NCBI GenBank assembly: GCA_016858145.1
Contig: JAEHOE010000039.1
Coordinates: 744,001 to 808,000 of the forward strand
Direction of reading: 5' to 3'
Source of the DNA: Edaphochlamys debaryana
Lineage: Eukaryota; Chlorophyta; Chlorophyceae; Chlamydomonadales
DNA: 64,000 nucleotides
The number at the start of each line of letters is the position of its first letter. Within the stretch, counting starts at the first letter, position 1. Both the position numbers and the translations under genes were made by a program. Below are positions 42,438 to 59,531 of this stretch, in pieces. The notes below the pieces were generated by a model, which was not told the origin of the DNA, searched no databases, and saw nothing but the letters and a program-made list of their open reading frames with translations.

Positions 42438-45180
42438 GGCGGCGGCGGCGGGGGCGGTGCTGCGCGGCTGCCGCTGCTTGTGTTGTTTTGTGAGTGGGGT
42501 GGAGGGAGTGGAGGCTGCGCTAGGCTGGCCGGGGCTGGCGTGCGTGGACCCAGGGTCCCGGGGCGAAGCCGGAGGTCCGGCGGTGTATGTGTTCAGGGCT
42601 GCTCGTGTAAAGGCCAGGAAAAGCGTACGGGGGTGTGTTGTGTGGGGGGCTGTAGTTGGGCCCTCGCTTGGGTGAGGTTTGGTCTGTGCGGCCCGTGTGC
42701 GCGCGGTCGAGCTTGCTTGGCGGGGAGTCCTGGTGAGGGACAGAGGAAGATTGAGGCACTGTGGAATCGGGGGTTGTATGCCCACTGCCGTTGATTGAGC
42801 GCTAGGGTGTGGAGGGGGAGGGGGGGGCCGGGGTCAGCTGGGTCGAGGCAGGGAAGGCAGGGGTGTGGGCGTTAGAGCAGTTGGGTGGGAAGCGAGACAC
42901 GGGATTGACGGGAAGGGTGGGGCTTGGCAATGGTGGGGAGCTGCGGGGGCCTGGGTGAGCGGCTGAGGGGCTGTAGCGGGGAAAGGTGACTGGACTGACT
43001 GCACTCCGGCTCGGGCAGGATGCGGTGGTTACAGCAGGGACCACCTCTGGCAGGGCGGGAGGGCAGCAAGTCCGGCGGCTGCGAGCCGTGCGAGGTGCGG
43101 CCAAGGACCGCACACGGTCATGTGCGGAGCTGGCAACGTGGCAACGTGGGTACCCGCATTCCGGACCATGGAGTGTGCAGAGGGTACGAGGGCACGCTCG
43201 GCTCCAGGCCCTCACGAGGCAGTGGCATCCATGTGCCACGGGGTTGTGAGCGATTGGGGGTCACGCTGCCTGGCAGCCTAGGGCCTAAGGCCGACGCAGG
43301 GAGGCCCGGCGGGGGTACTGTGCTCGCAGGGGCCGGGCAACGTAACCTGCCCGGCGGGGGCCGGGGGGCACAGGCCGGGGCTGGGGTCCTTTGTGCCTGG
43401 CGGGTAGGGATGAGCAAGGCTTTTGTGCACAGCCAGCCAGAGGGTCTGACCTAGAGGCTACTCCGCTGACGAGCTATGAGCCGAACCGTGGCGGCAGGGT
43501 AAGGCCGAGTGCACGACTGGACAGGGGAGTGGATGGTATAAGGGCACGCCGTCGAATTGGTCGGACCCACGGTTCGCAGAGCGGTGCCCACGACCAGCTG
43601 CGCATCCCTAGGGCCACCCTTTGCTTCCGCGTTACATTGCAGACCGGGAACCATCATTCTGTGCAGGGCTTTGCATGCGTGCGAGCTGTGCGGGCCCAGC
43701 CATGGCCTGTTGATGCGACATGGGCGTGGTGGGCGAGCTAAACAGCAGCTCTCTTTAGCCCGATTGATGTCATCGCCAGCAGCTTGGTTCGTGTCGTCGA
43801 AGGGGCCGCGGGGGAGGCGCCCAGAACTCCCTACCCCAACTGGGCGCGAGACAATCGTCGAGCCAGGTCGGCGCCCCGGGGCCCTGCCAGGTGACGGGCG
43901 AGCCCTTGATGCTTCCCAAATGATGCAGGAATGTGAAAGGGGTCGGGGGGAGCTTTGCCCGCGCTGAGCGCGGGAATCGTAGGCGGGCGTGGCATTTCGC
44001 CTCGTCTCGCTGCCGATTACTGCGGCCCTAGCTGCTAGTTGTGAATATACGTGCAATGCCAAAAGACGGTGTCGAGACGGGGGAGCTACGCGCAGCGCGA
44101 GCGGAATCCGAGAGTGCACGGCACCGAACTCGGCCGAGCATGCACCCTTGCGCCGACGTCCTTGGTGGGCATGTAGTCAGTTCCTAGCTGCCGAGCACGT
44201 AAACCCCCGTAGCAGTGCGCGCCCTGTGCAGCGCCGCTTGGGGCTCGGGGCGCCTGTGCAAGGTCGCCTCTCGGCGCGCTCCTGGCCCGCCTTTGTGCCC
44301 GGCCAGCTATTAGCAGACCTCAGACGATGGTGGCGCACCATGCGCGGCAACCTTTCAGAGCAGGAGGAAGCCCAGCAGCGGCACGGTAACGAGGCTTCAG
44401 GCTCTGCAGGTGAGGATGGCGTGCGCGCATTCGACGACAGAAGTGTGCCACCCCCGGCCCTGCGTCCCGGAAGCCTCGTGATGCGTCGTGGGCTTGCCGG
44501 GTGCTATCCTGTCGCTGCGTCGAACGCGCCGGCTAAGTTCGCCACCCAGAATTCTGCGAGGGCCACCTCGCCTTGAGCCTGTTTCTGTGGTGCTTCAGCC
44601 TGTCCCGAGCCTGCCCGAGTGGCACGGAGTGCGTTGTAGAGTACCGACGGACTTTCGCGGTCCCGAGGCAAGCATGGGCGAGGAGGAGCCCTGGTTGGTC
44701 TTTGGTGGCGTCTTGCGCAGCCTCGCCGCTGCCTCAGCGGCGCCTCAGCAAGCTGGACATTTGTTTGAGGGGCTGGCCAGGCGGCCCCAGGGGCTGGTCT
44801 GGTCAGGCCGAGGCGCGGGCGCCCTCGGTTCGCTCTCCGTGCGCTGCCTCAGCTAAGCCCTGCTGGCTTGCGCATTCGCGTGGGCGCTGTCAGGGGGCGC
44901 ATCGTGGAGCCGGGAGCCGGAAACTCAGCAATCGATGGAGCGCGACTCTTGCCGTGCCTTCTTCGCGTGGCGTCCGCCGTGGATACAGTCACCGGCTCCA
45001 GCCAGGGGCGGATTTTCTGTTATAGCGGCGGTTTTTGACAGAAGCGCGGGTCGTCCGCCAAACTCCCTTTACCTATTCGCGCGACCGCCCAGCTTCGCGT
45101 CCAGCTGCACGCGCTCCGCCCGACCCCGTCCCCCGTCGCACTCCTACCACATCAGCTTGACAGTGGCAGCTCTGGGCTGC
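42438..45180. other. 3' UTR of the TPR gene and intergenic region
   Basis: From 43.4 to 45.1 kb composition is more balanced than in genes. A plus-strand frame of 195 codons at 43989-44576 has no recognisable motif. The last few hundred bases should be promoter and 5' UTR of the U2AF-like gene. Confidence 0.4.
42593..42628 (+). mobile_element. 3'-end fragment of the SINE-like retroposon, with a TGTAA
   Basis: Thirty-five bp (tcagggctgctcgtgtaaag and on) match the STE24 intron insertion at 52402-52436 with one or two differences. Only the conserved end of the element is present, as expected for a truncated retroposon. The fragment lies in the TPR-gene 3' region, and its TGTAA (42606-42610), about 170 bp after the stop, could serve as polyadenylation signal. 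Confidence 0.6.
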
Positions 45181-48100
45181 ATGCCTCGCTGGCCTGTCCG
45201 GCGCACATCATGCCCCAACCGACATGTCTTGCCCGCAACCGCCGTGCCCGCAGAAAACCCAAGCGGCACCGTGGAGCCCTCGGCTCCCCCTCCGCCCCCG
45301 CCGGAGCACCCCAGCCACCCGCTCTCGGAGCAGCAGGACCCACAGCACACACCGCACGCGCCGCCGCCGGCGCCGGCCGACGCGCCGGACCCGGAGCCGG
45401 GGGCGGCGGAGTCTCTCCTCCCCGAGCCCTTCAGCGCCCTCCAACAGTCCTTCCTCTCAGCCACCTCGGGTCCCCCCGGCTCTGGGCCGGGGCATGGCGG
45501 CGGCGGCAACAACCCGCAGTCGGGCCTGGGCCCGCAGGGGCACGGCGAGGGCCCGGGCGGGCCCGGGGCCTCGGGCCTCGGCAGCCTCAGCGGGGATGTC
45601 TTGTTAGGCACGCCGCCGCAGGGCGGCGGCGGCGGCATGGGCGGCGGCGGCGGCGGCGTCACGGCGGACTTCCTGGCGCTCCAGCAGCACGCGGCGGCGG
45701 CGCACTTTGCCTCCATGGCGGCGGCGGCGCAGCTGCAGGGGCTGCTCAACCCGGGGCTGGCGTCAGTGCCGGAAGACGAACCGTCGCTCGGCGCCGACGC
45801 CGCCGCCACCGCCCACCTGCTGTTCGGGCCGGGGTCCGCCGGCAGCCTGGCCGCCCTGCTGAGTCAGGCGACGCCGTCCACCCCCCCGCAGCCGCTGTTG
45901 GGGCCGGGGCCGGGGCAGCCCGGCTCCTCCTCCTCGCCCTCGCCCTCCCCAACGCCGGGCGGGGGGCCCGGCGGCTCCGGCTCCGCCACCTCCACGCCCG
46001 GCGGCAACCCGGGCCCAGGCGGCGGCTCGGCGGCCCACGCGGCGGCGGCGCAGGCGGCGCAGCAGCAGCTGTGGGACGAGCTGAGGCAGAGGGACGCGCA
46101 GGTGGGGGTGGGGTGGGTGGGGGTGGGGGTGCGCGGTCTGGAAGGGCTGCCCTCCGTGTGTGCGGCTGAAGGCTGCTGCGGGGGAAGCCCTGGCGAGGGG
46201 CCACCGCACGAGCTCGACCCGGGGCCTACTGCGGGGCCTACTGGGGGTGTACGGCTCGGGCTGCAGGGGGCCGGACCTGCGCGCTAACCCGCCTCTGCCC
46301 CGTCCCGCCCGGCCCCTGCCCTCCCCCCCTCCCCCCCCGTTAGATCCTGGTGCTCCAGAAGAAGCTGGGCCACTTCCGCTCCTGGCTGGCCTCGGTGCAC
46401 GCCAAGGTGCAGGCCGCCAACCCCTCGGCCATCAACAACTACAAGCGCCTCTACGTCGGCAACCTGCCGCCCAACACCACGGAGGTGGGGGGGAGCGCGG
46501 GGTAGGCAGCAAGGGTGGCGGCAGGGGGGATTTACGTTCGGGAGAATCCTGGGCTTACGGGACCGGTCATTCTTCTGCCCGTAGTAGCTGTGCCCCCCCG
46601 AACCTTGCTCCCCACCTCCCTCTTGCCCCCCCCCCCAGGACGAGCTCAAGGCCTTCCTGCACGGCCTCATGGTGCGGACGGGCGCCAACGCGGCCCCGGG
46701 CAACAGCATCCTGTCGTGCAAGCTCAAGGCGGTGCGTGGGCCGGGGCGGGGGGGTGGGTGGGGGGTGAAAGGGAGGAAGGGGCCTCGACTTGGCCAGGGA
46801 TGGGCAAAAAAACCCGCAAAACCCGCACAAAACCCATACAAAACCCGGCAACCGCCATAATGCCGCCTCCGGTTTCCGCCCGTGATCCCTGCTGCTTCCC
46901 CTGCCCCCTCAGGCCCCCGGCGCTGCCGGCGGCCCGATGGGCGGCCCGCCCCCGCCGCCCCCTCCCGGGCTGCCCCCCGGGCACCCCCCCGACAAGCACT
47001 ACGCCTTCATCGAGCTGCGGAGTGTGGAGGAGGCCAGCAACGCCATGGCCTTCGACGGAGTGGCCTTCAAGAACGCCTACCTCAAGGTGTGTGTGTGTGT
47101 GTGTCGGGTTTTTTCGGAGGGCACCGACGGGCGAGGAAACACAGCTGATGAAGTTGAGCTTGTTCTTCTGTCCCCAGCACACACTCGTTTGTTGCCCTTT
47201 ATGAACTCACCCCCCCACCCGACCCCTTAACTCCCCCAAAGGTCCGGCGGCCCTCCAACTACGACGCCGCCACCGCCATGATGCTGGGCCCCACCACCCC
47301 CGACCCCACCATCGACCTGTCGGCGCTGGAGATCTGCCGTACGGTGGTGGAGAACAGCCCGCACAAGCTGTTTGTGGGCGGGCTGCCGTGCGAGTGGAGC
47401 GAGGACATGGTGGAGCGGGGGGTGGGGCTGGGGGGGTGGGCGCTGAGGGAGAGCACCACCCGCCTTTACCCATGGGTCCTTTTTTCGTCTGGTGTCGTCC
47501 TTCCCGACCCCCTTCCCGCTCAGCGGCAACACCCCCGTGCCCCCCCCTCCCCCCCTGTCAGGTCAAGGAGCTGCTGGTGCCGTACGGCACCCTCAAGTCG
47601 TTCAACCTGGTCATGGACAAGAGCACCGGCAAGAGCAAGGCGAGGCACTGAAGCGGGGGGGATGCGCTGGGCCGTTCCCGCTGTAATTCTTGACATTTCC
47701 CAGGAGAACTCTCCGTGCGGGCTCGCAATTCCGCAGGCCGCGACACGGGCCTTACCACCTGCCCCCTCCCTCCCTCCCTCCCACTTCCCAACCCACCCAC
47801 ACCCCAGGGCTACGCCTTCTGCGAGTTCGTGGAGGAGAGCAGCGCCGACCTGCTGATCAAGAACCTGCACATGCGCCGGGTGGGGTCCAAGGCGCTGACC
47901 GTGAAGCGGGCCATGGAGGGGGGCCGCAACGCGCCGGGCGTGGGGCCGGGCGGCGGCCTGGGCAGCGGGCAGGGCAGCAGCGGGGGCGGCGCGCCGCCCG
48001 GCGGGTCCGCGGGCCCGCTCTCCATCGCCCAGGCCCAGCAGGCCCAGGCCCAGCAGCAGCAGGCCCAGGCCCAGGCCCTGGCGTCGCACATGTCGGGGCA

Positions 48101-49000
48101 CGCCCACATGCACCAGCACCACCAAGGGGGGGTGGCGGGGAGCCCCCCGGCCATCCCGCTCACGCCCGTCGGTGTGGCGGCGGCGGCGGCTCGGATGGGG
48201 GCCTCCCCCGGGGGGCCCGGCGGCAGCCCCGGCGGCGGGCCGGGCGGCTCTGGCGGCGGCAGCAGCAGCGCGGCGGTGGCGGCGGCGGCCATGGCGGCGG
48301 CGGCGGCGCTTGACAGCAGCTCGCCCACGGCACTGCAGGGTGAGTCACGTCGGGAGGGCGGCGCCTTGCGATCTGCGATGCTGTCATGTTGTGCTGTTCA
48401 TGTGGGTTTCCTGTATGCCTTCATGCACTGACGCCTGCCCGCCCCGCCCCCGCCCCCGTGTCAGTCGCAGACGCCATCACGGCCCTCCTGCAGCAGCACA
48501 ACGCCGCAACGGCCTCGCGCAACCTGCTCTCGGCGGCCGCGGCGGCGGCGGCGGCGGTCTCGGCGGCGGGCGGCGCGCCCGGCACGCCGCCTCCGCCTCC
48601 GCCGCCGCCGCCCGGCAGTGCCGCCGGCCTGGCGGCGGCGCTGCAGCAGTTCCAGCGCTCCGCCGAGCTCTCCTCCGCCGGCGGCAGCGGCAGCAGCGGC
48701 GACCCCTCCCTCCAGTCGGTGGGCTCCCGGGGGCCCATGGGCTTTGGCCAGCTGGGCGTGGGGCCGCCCATGCAGTCAATGCAATCCATGCAGCAGTCGA
48801 TGCAGCACCACCAGCAGCACCACCAGCAGCACTCGGACGCGGCGGCGGCGGCGGCGGCGGCGCAGGAGGCCGTGGCGGCGCAGCAGCAGGCGGCGGCGCA
48901 CCAGCTGGCGGCGGCCGCCGCGGCGGCGGCGCAGCAGGGCGGCGTGGGCGCGTTCGACTTGTCCAGCCTAACCGGCCACCAGAACCTAGGCTTCTGGTGA
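45181..49000 (+). CDS. U2AF65-like splicing factor with two RRMs and a Gln/Ala/Gly-rich tail
   Basis: Eight exons: 45181-46101, 46344-46484, 46639-46731, 46913-47086, 47242-47409, 47562-47639, 47808-48339, 48465-49000. Total 2,643 nt, 880 residues. U2AF large subunit binds the polypyrimidine tract at 3' splice sites. RRM1 has RNP2 LYVGNL (343-348) and RNP1 KHYAFIEL (413-420), with a 25-residue Pro/Gly insertion before RNP1. The linker VRRPSNYDAA and the phrase ENSPHKLFVGGLP are U2AF65 hallmarks. RRM2 has LFVGGL (486-491), VKELLVPYGTLKSFNLVMD and RNP1 KGYAFCEF (525-532). No N-terminal RS domain and no C-terminal UHM/RRM3 are visible. Instead there is a 300-residue Gly/Pro N-terminal region and a 300-residue Gln/His/Ala/Met-rich tail. 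Intron 6 is GC-AG (AAG|gcgagg). The ATG at 45181 is provisional: the frame is open upstream to 44935. It may be a U2AF65 paralogue rather than the canonical factor. Confidence 0.78.
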
Positions 49001-51294
49001 GCTGCGCGCGCACAAGGGCAAGGGAGGGTCCCCCCCGTGATGGGAGGGTTGCCGCTGCGGTGCCAATGCGCTGCGGGATTGAGTGGGAGGGGTGCGGCGC
49101 CGGGCGCGGGTGTGCGTGGCGCTGGTGGCCCGCTGGAGGAGGGCCCGGTGGAACGAGCGCAGGCTGCATGGCAAGGTTGGCGCCTTAGGCGCCCTGTAGT
49201 GCGGGCCGCCGGGGCGCGTGTGCTGTGGGTGCGGTGTGGCGTGCGGTGCGGTGTGGTGTGGTCCGTGTCCGTGTGCGTCGTCGTTCGGTGCGGTGTGGCG
49301 TGCTGCGTGCTGCGTAGAGGCCCCGATGCGCCAGTGTGCGGGGGCCTTGTGCTGTGTTCCGTGCTGTGCTCGCGTGCCGTGCTGTGTCGTGTGGTATGAG
49401 TGCCGTGCAGGTTGTGTCTGCCCGCCGCCCTGGCGCGCCCACATTTCCAAGGACTTAGTCATCTTTTGCTTGCGTCACAACGCACACTTAAGCTCTTAGT
49501 CACTTCAAGCAGTAATTGTACGGCACCCATTCAAACATGCGGGTGTCGCTACGCTAGAGATCTCTTTTGGCGCGTAAGCCCCAGCATGCCTGAGGCTCAC
49601 ACGGAGCGGCATACCTAGCCTTAGCGACGCTGTTGCCCGGGGTCACGAGTCGAGCGCACACAGGTGCCGCCGACTGCCCCCCGTAAGAGGTGGTTAGGTT
49701 GAAGCCGCGTGCGGCTGCTAAGGTGCTGTTGCGCGTCTGTGCTTGGCAGGACAGGGCAGGACAGGACTGGGCAGGAGGGCATGGGCACTGGCGATTGCTC
49801 CGCAGCCGCCCCGCCCGACTCGGGCCTCGGCTTGAGGCCGGGCGGCGGCCCTCAGGCTGTGTGGGGTCGCCTCAGCAAGTTGGCATGACGGGGGGAAGCA
49901 TGCACGCTTGCTTGCACGGGGCCCCCTTGCATCGGGGCTTGCGTTTGGTGGATTGGAGGGTGGCGGCAGGTGTGGTTGTCGAGGGGATGTGGGGTGCGCT
50001 GGGGGGCAGGGGCGATTTCGGGGTCGGTTTGTCGATCTGATGCGTGGGGCTAGGATCGGTGCGGGAGGGCTTTGTCTGCGCGGCGGGGCTGGGGCGTGGT
50101 GCCGCCAGCAGCGGCCGCCCCTGCGCCCGCCCCGCGTCGCCCCGGCCGCCAATTGCGGTTCCACAAAAGCTGGACCTGATTCCTTCTTTCTTGCTTTTGG
50201 TATGTTCCATGCCTCGCCTGGACGCGCCAAGCCTAGTCTTGCCGTCGCCGCTCGTTATCATTATCTTGCTGTCTTGTGTGTCCCTCCCTCGCGGGGGGGC
50301 GGGGGGCCGCCGGGAGGTGGTTGCAGGGCCTTTGCCCGGGGGGCGGCGGCGCGGCGGCGGGAGCGTGGCGCGCGGTCGACAGGAGTTTAGGCGCGCGCCC
50401 GTGGAGGGCCCGAGGTCTGTGCGGTGTGCCTTGTTCTTGCCTGCCCTCACCTGAGGTACGGCTGGGGCGGGGCGTAGCCGCGCGCGCCGGGGGTGCTCTG
50501 CCGGCGCTATCCTCTGGCCGCTGTGCTCTCGTCGCTGTCGGCCGCTTCCGGTGCCGGTGCGAGGCGGGCGCAGGGGCCGTAGGGGTCTCCCCGGGGGGTG
50601 CGGCCGCACCGCTCGCAGGGTCGTCGCAGAGCCGCGGCCGTTATTCTTCTTGCCAGGCTATGTTTGAGGAGCAGGGTGTTGTGTGTGTGCGGGGCGGTGC
50701 AGTAGGGTAGCGCAGAGGCCGGCCCCGAGCGCGGGATGGCGTGGGGGTGTATGCGAGGGCGGGCGGCCCGGCCGGCTCGGCGCATTCGCTGGGCCGGAGA
50801 CAACCGGGCCGCCCCGACCACAAGCAAGTAGACTTGGCAGAGGTTTCGTGTGGGGTGAACTGATAGGCGTAGGCATGCAGAAGTTGTAAGACCCGCTCCA
50901 CCACCGCGCTGAGCAAAGGAATCGGTGGAAGCTTTCGCGGCAGCCCCGTCAGCGGTCAGCCTCAACTTGGCCTGCCCTGAACACCGGGCTTGCTGTGGTC
51001 CCTATGCCCTGGCCTGGCTGAGCGAACGACAGCGGCCACCAGCCGCGACGCTCCGTCCCATTCCCCGCCCGTCCCCGCCCAGCCCAGGGTATGCCACGAC
51101 GCGTCGCGGGCTACGCCATCACGCGGGTATGCACATCACACCACCAGTTCCGTCGCCACGGACATTCGACACTTAGCCAAGCGCTCCAAGAGCCTTGTGG
51201 TACTCGAGTTGATAGCATCGCAAGACTCGCTCAAGTAGGCCACAGCACACAATTGGCTTGAAGAGACAGTTAATTATCTGTGACGCGTCGCAAC
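49001..51294. other. 3' UTR of the U2AF-like gene and intergenic region
   Basis: A GT-rich tract (gtgcggtgtggcgtg-type words, 49215-49395) follows the stop codon and probably belongs to the 3' UTR. The rest is Gly/Arg-type shadow ORFs. Nothing else supported; the end should hold the STE24 promoter. Confidence 0.45.
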
Positions 51295-56141
<4,847 letters not shown>

Positions 56142-56864
56142 GGAAGTGGGGCGGTGTGCGGGCCTGCGGAGAGCAGGGCGGGGCGAGGCGACAGGCGAGC
56201 GGTGTCGGTGTGGGGGTGGCGGGCAGCGAGAGGAGGGGGGAGGGCAGAGCGGCGTGTGGGCTGCGCACGAGGGGGGGTATGGCCCGAGGGCGGCATGGCC
56301 AAGGACCGGGGCTTCGGGAGTGCTGCACTTGAGCGCCTGCCGCCTTGCCTTCCAAGTTCCGCTGCTGTCCGCACAGTGCCGTGACGTTTGGGGCGCCTGC
56401 CCTGCCTGCTTCCCCCACCGCTCCCCCGGACGCCGTGCGCTCTGCCCGGGTCAGCCTGGTTTCCCCTCCCGTCACGCCGTCAGTAGCAGCAGCTGCAGCA
56501 GCTATGGTGACCGGGCTACCTTCCCTGGGCGTTGTCGTCCGGTCCGCACTGCCCGCCCCTCCCCCCACTGCCACCGATGTGCCCGAACCCCATGCCGCAT
56601 GTACGTCCGGTATGCCCGGCGAGGCCACAGCAAATAGAACAGGAAGCACCGGTATGTGCCCACCTGTGCATGCACACCAAGCACTCGCCTCATTTGAGCC
56701 TTAGCGACGCAACTTTCGGCCCGTCCCGGCACTCGCTCATTTGTGTGCAGACTCTGTTCTGAGACTCGCGACCAGCTCCTGCGACTGCAGTCCTCTACAA
56801 GAGGTTGATCTCAGCGAGCCTCGCTAGCGCATTCGGGCCTGCTCGCTTGCTCGCGACTCTCGGG
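56142..56864. other. STE24 3' UTR and promoter of the PRAT gene
   Basis: The gap between two plus-strand genes is 723 bp. It is G-rich after the stop, then more balanced. No ORF with recognisable content. Confidence 0.45.
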
Positions 56865-59531
56865 ATGTCGAAGTCGACCGAGCTCGCGCTGGACGATGGC
56901 TCCAGCCAGGCCCCGCCCCCGCCTGGCGGTGGCGGAGCGTGGCAGATGCAGGACGTGAGAGAGCTTGGGATGGTCTGGGGCTGACGAGGGACCATGTCGG
57001 CCACGCGCCTCTGAAACCCTTGCCCCCGCTCGGACGTACTCGGAACCCCACGACTTATACCCCGCTCGCGACTGCCCCTCGGCAGTGCCATGCCATTCGC
57101 CGCCCCCCCCCCCCCTTTGTCTCCGCGCCACAGCGCCTACCTGCCCTCCTCTCATCTTACCTGCAGCCCCCTCCCCGCCCCTCCTCCCTGCGCTTCTCAT
57201 CTTCCCTGCGCAGGACGGCGCCGCGCCCGGTCGCGCCCCCGGCGGCCCCCCCCCGCCCCTGGTCATCCAGGACCAGGAGCCCCCCTTCTGGCAGCAGCAG
57301 GCCTCCAAGGCCTCCTCCGTGCTCTTCAACAGCGCGCTGGTGGCCATGCTGCGGGCCTGGCAGAACCCGCCGCCCGTGCCGCCGGTGCGCTCGGGGAGTG
57401 TGCGGAGGGGGAGGGGCAGGGGAAGCGGGTGATCTGGGGAAGGGGAAGAAAACCGAGAGAGGAGGGAGGATACCTGCACTAGAGGCCTGGGGGGCTGGGT
57501 GTTGGCTTCTGGGTTTAATGCCCTGGGGCGGGGACAGGACCTCTGGTCAGTGACATGTGAATGTTTCCCCCGCTGTCCTTCCCTTTTCCACCCGTTCGCC
57601 CCCCTCCCCCCCTCCAGCCCCCCGCGGCCGTCGAGGGCGAGGTGCCCGAGTGGGTGGCTCAGGAGTGGGCGGAGCGCACCCGCTCGCGGCGCTGGGGGGC
57701 GCGGGTGGCGCGGGACACTGCGGCCTTCGCTGCGGGGTGCTACCTGATGGACGGGGTGGAGGTGGGGGGGGGGGGAGGGGGGGGGGAGGGGCTAGGGGGC
57801 GAGGAAAGCAAGGAGGTGAAGGGCTTGATGACACCGGTGCGGGGAGCATCAGAACGTCGTCTGGGGCAAGGCTGCGGCACCCTCTTCTGCACCTGAGCGA
57901 ACGGCGCACCCTGCCAGCTTCTTCCCCCTCACCCGCCCCTCTCTGTCTTCACACACCCCACCCCCCCCCAGGCCGCCCTGAAGTCCCTCCGCGGCAAGGA
58001 CGACCACCTGAACAAGGTCATGGGGGGGGCGGCGGCGGGCGGCCTGCTGGGGGTGGTGTGGTGAGCGGGGCCGGGGGAGGGGGGGGAGGGGGGGAAAGAG
58101 ATGGGGGAGGGGGCGGCCGGGGCAGGGAGGCGGGGAGGCGCGGGCCGAGAGGAGCGGAAGCTAGATACAGAGAGGGAGCCTTCGGCCACCGAGGTTGGTC
58201 TCCTCTTGCCCTGGCCTGAGGTCAGGGTCGTGCCAGTCACCGGTGCTCCCGCCCTGCCACTCTGCCCCCCCCGTCCCCCCCCCACAGGTACCCCCGCCAG
58301 CTGCAGGCGCACGGCCTCATCACGGCCGCCGGTGCCGCCATCGGCTTCCTGTCGGCCTCCATCGAGCAGCGCACCAACACCTACCTGCTGGAGCAGCAGC
58401 AGCGCCTGGAGAGGGGTGGGGAGGAGGGGGGCGGGATGGGGGGGTGCAGGGGGGGGAAGTCGCGTAGCGCGGGGTGGCTGCTGAGTGTTGGGATTGAGTG
58501 TGGGGCTTACACGCGCAGCCTCCATGTCCATCCCTCCCCCCCCTCCTCCCCATCTCCTCCTCCCCCCCCCCCCAGAGCTGCTGCACAAGCGCGAGGACGA
58601 GGTCAAGACGGAGCTGCGGCCCTACTACCTGCGGGGGGTGAGGGGTGGGGGGTGGGGGGCGGTTGTTGGAGAGGGCGGGCCCTACGCTGCTCCCCTGCAT
58701 GTCACAGCTGCTTGGCTACCTTCGACTGCCCGGCACGAGCCACCAGCCATCTCTCCCCCCCCCCCTCTCCCCCCCCAGCTCATGATGGCCAAGCAGCAGC
58801 AGGAGGCGGCCCGGCGTGCGGCCGCCATCGCCGCCGCCGAGCGCGTCATGGCGCAGGGCGACCAGCCGCCGGCCTTCGGGGCGCAGGGGGGGCAGGGGGG
58901 GCAGGGGCAGCCGCCCGCGGGGCCCGGGGGGGCCTACGGCGGGGCCCCGCCGGCGGGGAGCCCGTACGGCGGCGGCGCGCCGAGCGGTGGTCAGCCGTAC
59001 GGCGGCCCCGGCGGGTACGGAGCAGCGCCCGGCGCCGGGCCGTACGGCGGCTACGGCGGAGTGCAGGCGCCCAGCTTCAATGTGCGGACTGGGGCGGGCA
59101 GCCAGGGGCCGAGGGGGCACCGGGGCAGGGGCCAAGCGTGCCAAGCGAGGCAGGAGAGCTAAGGGGGCCCGGCTGGGGGGCTGGGTGGCACACGTCCACG
59201 GACGGACCGCCCAGTCTCTGGCTACCGCGTTACGGCTTATCACTCCCCCCCCCCCTTTAATCCCCCACAGGTGCCTAGCGGCGGGCCGCGTCTCTCGGCG
59301 GACCCCTGGCAGGGCGGCTCGGCGGCCTCGGACGACTCGGGGGCCTCCGACCCCTCTGCTGCCTCCGAGGGGGGCTCGGGCTCGGACCTCGGCGGGGGGG
59401 CGGGCGGGGCGCCGCCCGGGCGGCGGTGGTGGGGCGGCGGCAGCAGGGGTGCGGCAGGGGGTGGTGGCGGCGGCGGCGGGGCCTCGGGCAACGACCGGGG
59501 CGTGCTGGTGATCAAGGAGGGGGACGCCTAG
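56865..59531 (+). CDS. Tim17/Tim22/Tim23 (PRAT) family membrane protein with coiled coil and YGG-rich tail
   Basis: Eight exons: 56865-56954, 57214-57384, 57618-57761, 57972-58060, 58288-58415, 58576-58637, 58779-59081, 59271-59531. Total 1,248 nt, 415 residues. The central part reads as a PRAT domain: helix AFAAGCYLMDGVEAALKSLR, the signature-like GKDDHLNKVMGGAAAGGLLG, then GLITAAGAAIGFLSASIEQR. PRAT proteins form mitochondrial TIM17/22/23 translocases, complex I subunits and plastid envelope channels; which of these is not clear here. After the TM region comes a charged coiled coil (LLEQQQRLERELLHKREDEV), an Ala-rich helix, a PYGG/YGG-repeat segment (residues about 255-310) and a Gly/Ser-rich tail ending VLVIKEGDA. 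The tail roughly doubles the usual family length. Exon 7 is ended at AAT|gtgcgg because this keeps phase 0 into exon 8; this junction is less certain than the others. Confidence 0.62.

Noticed and set aside
43989..44576. 195-codon plus-strand frame in the 42.4-45.2 kb gap
   Set aside because: No recognisable domain, no splice context and average composition; kept as unannotated.
44935..45180. N-terminal extension of the U2AF-like protein to an ATG at 44935
   Set aside because: The extension has mixed composition unlike the coding region and no RS or other motif. The later ATG was preferred, though cDNA could reverse this.
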